A stretch of DNA of 64,000 nucleotides. Source: MFD09286-c1 sp963701015 (GTDB lineage Bacteria > Bacteroidota > Bacteroidia > Bacteroidales > DTGW01). The position numbers were made by a program, and so were the translations under genes. The number at the start of each line of letters is the position of its first letter. Within the stretch, counting starts at the first letter, position 1. The stretch is taken from positions 1,798,001 to 1,862,000 of the forward strand of contig OY969556.1 in assembly GCA_963701015.1 (NCBI GenBank), read 5' to 3'. Below, in pieces: positions 60,834 to 64,000 of the stretch. The notes under the pieces are model-generated. The model was not told the origin of the DNA. It ran no database searches and saw nothing but the letters and a program-made list of their open reading frames with translations.

Positions 60834-62506
60834 TTAATATTTAAAAAACTTAATTTTAAGTATGCTGACATCATCGAGATGAACATCGGAAGCTAGATTA
60901 TAGGGATTTGGTGGTAGCTTTATTCCAAACTCATCTCCATTTATAGTCCTGTTTTTTACCCATTTCCCATCATCAAACTTTCCTTCTTCAACAGAAAGTA
61001 GCTGAGCATTTGGTTTGCGAGAGTCCGCAGACTCATACCCAACATGACAAGCATTCCCTGATATAATAAATTCATATTTCGAAATCTGAATTATTAACCC
61101 ATATCCTTTTATAATTGAATTCTTTTGCAGGTTATAGTCAGGCTTAAAGATAAAGTCTCCAAGTTGAAAAGATGCTGGTGATGCATTATCTCCTTCCATA
61201 AAACCGTTTATTCTATCTTCAACCTGGGCTTTAGTAATTAATGGCATCAGATTATTAAGTACTTCATATGCTTTCTTTATTGGATGGTTACTATGATAGG
61301 TAGGATGATCAATACCAAATGGCGAAAAACCCATTGCTTTGAAATGTCCAAAACAAAAAAAAGCCTTTGGAGCAGCACTTATAGTATCATTCATCCAAAT
61401 GGCACAGGCTTCAGGTAAAAGCAAAGGATTTTTGTTGTGTACAAAATTTGCAGCCGATAATCCGAATGTTGATGAGTAATTATCGTTGGCAAGAATATCG
61501 ATATCAGGAGCGCCAGCCTGCCAAATATCAAGCATGCGGTAATTTGGTCCTCCACTGGCCAAACACCCGGAATGAGGTTGCCTCCCGAGGCATCCCAGGC
61601 ATTTACGTAGGTTGGCAGATTATAAATAGCTTTACCTGACTTTGCAAGTTCATTTACATATTTTGCGTAATTCCATGCCATAAATATTTCATCGGTATTT
61701 GGCGATTTTCCAAAAACCTCTTCCCATGTACCCTGGGTTTTTGAACCATTATGCACATATGGCTCATAAATGTTCCGTTTTAATTTAGTAAGATTATTGC
61801 TCATATATTTGATTAATGCACCCGGAACTTGTTGTTCAAATAGTTTGGTAGCTTCAGTTGAAAAATCGCGTGTACCTCCCAATAAACCAACCTCATTCTC
61901 AACTTGCATCATTAATACAGTGCCATGCTTATCAACCTGAGCAATTCGTTCCAGTAGCTTTTTATAAGCCTTTAAATCGGCATTTAAACAATTCATATTA
62001 ATATTGGAAATGGTGGTTGAAATTTTCCCGTCTTTAAAAAGCATGCGCGGGAAACGTTTCATATCAGTTTTAACCCAATCAGGGGTATAATTGGACTCAC
62101 CATTTTTCCAACTGCCAAACCATAGAATAACAAGTTTCAGGTTATTATCATATGCACTTTTTATGTGACTATCGATAAGTGAGTAATCAAAAGTACCTTC
62201 TTCCGGTTCAAATTGCTGCCAAGTTATTGGTAAATAAACCGTATTCACATTCAGCGATCGAATGCGTGCCCAAATATCTTTCATATAATTAATGTTCGAG
62301 GCAGAAGAATTTAATAGTTCACCTCCAATAATTAGAAATGGTTCATTGTTTACATACAATTGTTTAAGTCCATTCGTTTCTTTAATTATTGGTAAAGTTA
62401 AATTGGTAGCTAAACCGTCTGAATTTGAAGAATGATTAGCATTGTTACATGCTATTAATAAAGCCAATAATAGTGTAAAAACTATAGGGTTTTGAATTCT
62501 TTTCAT
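60834..62506 (-). CDS. GH35-like beta-galactosidase with DUF5597 tail (one frameshift)
   Basis: A lipoprotein signal (MKRIQNPIVFTLLLALLIAC) starts the first frame, which has the GH35 TIM-barrel motifs LFIIGGELLNSSAS (GGEL), VNTVYLPITWQQFEPEEGTFDY, LKLVILWFGSWKNGE, MMQVENEVGLLGGTRD (acid/base Glu after Asn) and AKYVNELAKSGK. It breaks near 61557, where one G is missing from a GGG run. The corrected frame continues as PSGGPNYRMLDIWQAGAPDIDILANDNY, LLLPEACAI (nucleophile-like Glu) and the DUF5597 tail to 60834. The product would be about 557 residues. It removes galactose or a related sugar from surface or periplasmic glycans. It lies in a 1.85-kb segment between sites 20 and 21 with traceable cassette ends. 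Confidence 0.87.
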
Positions 62507-62614
62507 AATAATTAGTTTTATATCCATTCAATGCAAACTTAAAGTAAGTGAAATTTTATCATTTTGAAAAATCTAACTCTGTTCGGAATATTTTTTATTG
62601 TTGCTGATAATGCA

Positions 62615-62744
62615 CCCTAACGTTTGAGGATAACTGCCAGAACGGGTTTTACTTGCAATATTTGTCTGGTTACTTAAATATAATAAAAACTTGCTGAAAT
62701 TTGAATATTGCTATAACATGCATTGTGTTTAACCGGTGATGGAG
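62615..62744 (-). repeat. attC-like site 21 (decayed, type C)
   Basis: CCCTAAC at the left; the right end reads GATGGAG where GTTGGAG would be expected. The arms GAGGATAACTGCCAGAACGGG and CATGCATTGTGTTTAACCGG pair partly. Confidence 0.7.
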
Positions 62745-62752
62745 GTAGTGGC

Positions 62753-63100
62753 TTATTCTATTGAATTTAAAATCTCAATTATTTTGATTTTTAAGTCAGG
62801 TAAATCACTTTTAATAATTTCCCAAACTAAGTTTGAATCAACTCCAAAGTATTCATGAACAAAAACATTTCTCATTCCAACTATTTGCGACCATTCTATA
62901 CTTGTAAACTTTGCCTTTGTATCTTCAGAGACATGATTGCTAGCTTCACCAATAATCTCAATTTGTTTAATACAAGCAAATCTCATCATGGAGTTTTCCA
63001 TGAATTTTGAAAAATCAGTGTCTATCAAATAGTTTTCTATTTCTTGAATTGCATCAATAATATGTTGTAGTCTAACTTTATCACCTAATCTACCTCGCAT
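62753..63100 (-). CDS. hepT: HepT-like HEPN ribonuclease toxin
   Basis: The protein has 115 residues of the HepT-like (DUF86) family. The catalytic motif Rx4HxY is present as RNVFVHEYFG in VGMRNVFVHEYFGVDSNLVWEII. The N-terminal helices are RLGDKVRLQHIIDAIQEIENYL and the middle one MMRFACIKQIEIIGEASNHVSEDT. HepT cleaves RNA and is silenced when its partner MntA adds AMP units to the Tyr of the motif. Its start overlaps the stop of the mntA gene by 11 bp. Confidence 0.92.
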   Translation of the reverse strand: MRGRLGDKVRLQHIIDAIQEIENYLIDTDFSKFMENSMMRFACIKQIEIIGEASNHVSEDTKAKFTSIEWSQIVGMRNVFVHEYFGVDSNLVWEIIKSDLPDLKIKIIEILNSIE

Positions 63101-63383
63101 ATATCAATTGCTTTTCGCTATCAATTATTGGTTTAATATATTTTGATAGTCCATTTGATGATACCAAATCAACTTTTGAGTTTAGTAATCTTTCCAAGTC
63201 TATCTTCATCTGCATAAATTGCAAACCAATCCTTTGAGAATAATCAAGATCAACTAAAATATCAATATCACTTTGACTGTCAGCATCACCTCTTACATAT
63301 GAACCAAATAGATATGCTTTCAAGACTGGACGAGTCTTGAAATAACCCTGAATTGTCTCAATTTTATTATTACCGATCTTCAT
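63090..63383 (-). CDS. mntA: MntA-like nucleotidyltransferase antitoxin
   Basis: The protein has 97 residues from ATG at 63381-63383 (MKIGNNKIETIQGYFKT); a further in-frame ATG at 63410 adds nine residues. The nucleotidyltransferase motif GSYVRGDADSQSDIDILVDLD is complete (GS and DxD), with the third acidic site in KVDLV. It is the first gene of the MntA-HepT operon and should AMPylate HepT. The pair sits between sites 21 and 22. Confidence 0.9.
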   Translation of the reverse strand: MKIGNNKIETIQGYFKTRPVLKAYLFGSYVRGDADSQSDIDILVDLDYSQRIGLQFMQMKIDLERLLNSKVDLVSSNGLSKYIKPIIDSEKQLIYAR

Positions 63384-63436
63384 ATCGCAAATATAGGAAT
63401 TTTTAGACAAAATGCTTAAAGTGGTTTTGTCATTAC

Positions 63437-63567
63437 AACCAACGTTTCTCGGCTACACCTAAGTACTGGTTTTACTTGCAATATTTGTCTGGTTACACAA
63501 ATATTACAAAAACTTACAGAACTTTGAATATAGCTATAACACGCATTTTGTTTAACCGGTGATGGAG
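63437..63567 (-). repeat. attC-like site 22 (decayed, type A-like)
   Basis: AACCAAC at the left; the right end reads GATGGAG instead of GTT. The arms CTCGGCTACACCTAAGTACTGG and ACGCATTTTGTTTAACCGG pair only partly. The -7 box is mutated to AATATTTG. Confidence 0.72.
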
Positions 63568-63654
63568 ATTATATAGTTGGATTTGATAAAAAACATGAAA
63601 TATTTTTATATTCATTTAAAATAGAATCATATGGCAATATTGCATTTTGGCTAT

Positions 63655-64000
63655 TTATTTCTGTTGATTTTGAAACTTATTAAAGTATAAATTATATGAC
63701 CCTTTTGAATATATGATTAAACTGTTAGCATTAATTTTATATTTATAGGCACTATCTAAATTATCCCATAGATATGTTTCCCATTCTTCGTATTTACAAT
63801 ATTTTAAAGTCATACTAAGTCCATGAAATTTAATAGAATCGGTGCCTGAAAATGTAGGAAATGGGCCACTCCCTCCGTTGCAAAGACCTTTTAAATCAAC
63901 AGTTTTTAATGAATCATTAAATACTATGTTTTCAAAACCCCATGTCTGTTGAACTTCAGCAGGATAATCAGTCATTACATTTGTTTTCGTATCCTGAATG
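63655..64000 (-). CDS. META-like (HslJ-type) domain protein, partial
   Basis: The frame is open from the window edge to a stop at 63655; the visible part is about 114 residues. An internal ATG at 63973-63975 is probably not the start, because codons continue upstream (QDTKTNV before MTDYPAEV). LCNGGSGPFPTFSGTDSIKFHGLSMTLKYCKYEEWETYLWDNLDSAYKYKINANSLIIYSKGSYNLYFNK matches the META-domain layout (CN.. then a Cys-containing strand, EWE..L.., N.L.I.S). Such proteins are usually periplasmic lipoproteins. The gene belongs to the segment on the right of site 22, with about 90 bp between its stop and that site. Confidence 0.65.
   Translation of the reverse strand, partial: IQDTKTNVMTDYPAEVQQTWGFENIVFNDSLKTVDLKGLCNGGSGPFPTFSGTDSIKFHGLSMTLKYCKYEEWETYLWDNLDSAYKYKINANSLIIYSKGSYNLYFNKFQNQQK

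Noticed and set aside
1..64000. Integron integrase (intI) or another tyrosine recombinase
   Set aside because: No translated frame contains the expected R..HxxR..Y pattern or the IntI-specific insert; the only recombination enzymes seen are an IS1182 DDE transposase and a RAYT.

Overview
The window is AT-rich DNA from a member of the Bacteroidota, probably a Bacteroidales-like environmental or metagenome-derived lineage. The evidence is type IX secretion (T9SS) C-terminal sorting domains, a TonB-dependent receptor with a CarboxypepD_reg-like N-terminus, SPII lipoproteins, promoter motifs of the TTTG / TAnnTTTG type, DUF1015 next to serA/serC, and an IS1182-family element. No rRNA, tRNA, CRISPR or prophage was seen.

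Region 1 (1-11.9 kb) is the most striking part. Fourteen attC-like sites, about 131 bp each, separate segments of 0.5-1.0 kb, and nearly all of these carry one minus-strand gene or a gene pair. Each site begins with NNNYAAC, ends with GTTRNNN, and folds into a long imperfect hairpin. The variable bases at the two ends of each inter-site segment are complementary to each other and differ from segment to segment. This is the signature left by integron cassettes inserted as circles through G^TT. No integrase gene is present, so this is a cassette array without its platform (CALIN-like) in this window. The end where attI and intI would be expected is occupied by an IS1182 element. Most sites also contain a near-perfect Bacteroidota promoter (TTTG, 20-21 nt, TATATTTG) pointing into the next cassette. 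Cargo includes a RelE-type toxin-antitoxin pair, a DUF4062 protein, secreted and lipid-anchored unknowns, two T9SS cargo proteins, membrane proteins and one ORF-less cassette that may encode an RNA.

Region 2 (14-52 kb) is ordinary chromosome. It holds a TonB receptor, a GT-C glycosyltransferase, an acetate transporter, a split ThrE exporter, a large CE15 esterase and a GH43 glycosidase. These are followed by a serine/PLP block (serC, serA, DUF1015; pdxB further on), a ComB-like phosphatase, an MBOAT/SGNH O-acylation pair, gcvT, a LysM protein, a SNF2 helicase, a secreted cyclophilin, a methyltransferase and a 1601-aa repetitive T9SS surface protein. From 47 to 52 kb there are small genes, a 21-bp-period repeat array, and a RAYT transposase bracketed by two 96-bp copies of a REP-like repeat, one of which truncates a lipoprotein paralogue.

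Region 3 (53.4-64 kb) holds eight more copies of the attC-like site, more decayed (several have lost the GTT crossover triplet and the promoter). They separate HEPN/MNT, VapBC-like and MntA-HepT toxin-antitoxin modules, a sialate-esterase-like T9SS protein, a DUF4440 lipoprotein, a GH35-like beta-galactosidase, IMP dehydrogenase and a META-like protein. It looks like an older, immobilised array of the same family.

At least seven genes, including serC, gcvT and pdxB, are split by single frameshifts, some in homopolymer runs. This suggests sequence errors rather than real gene loss.
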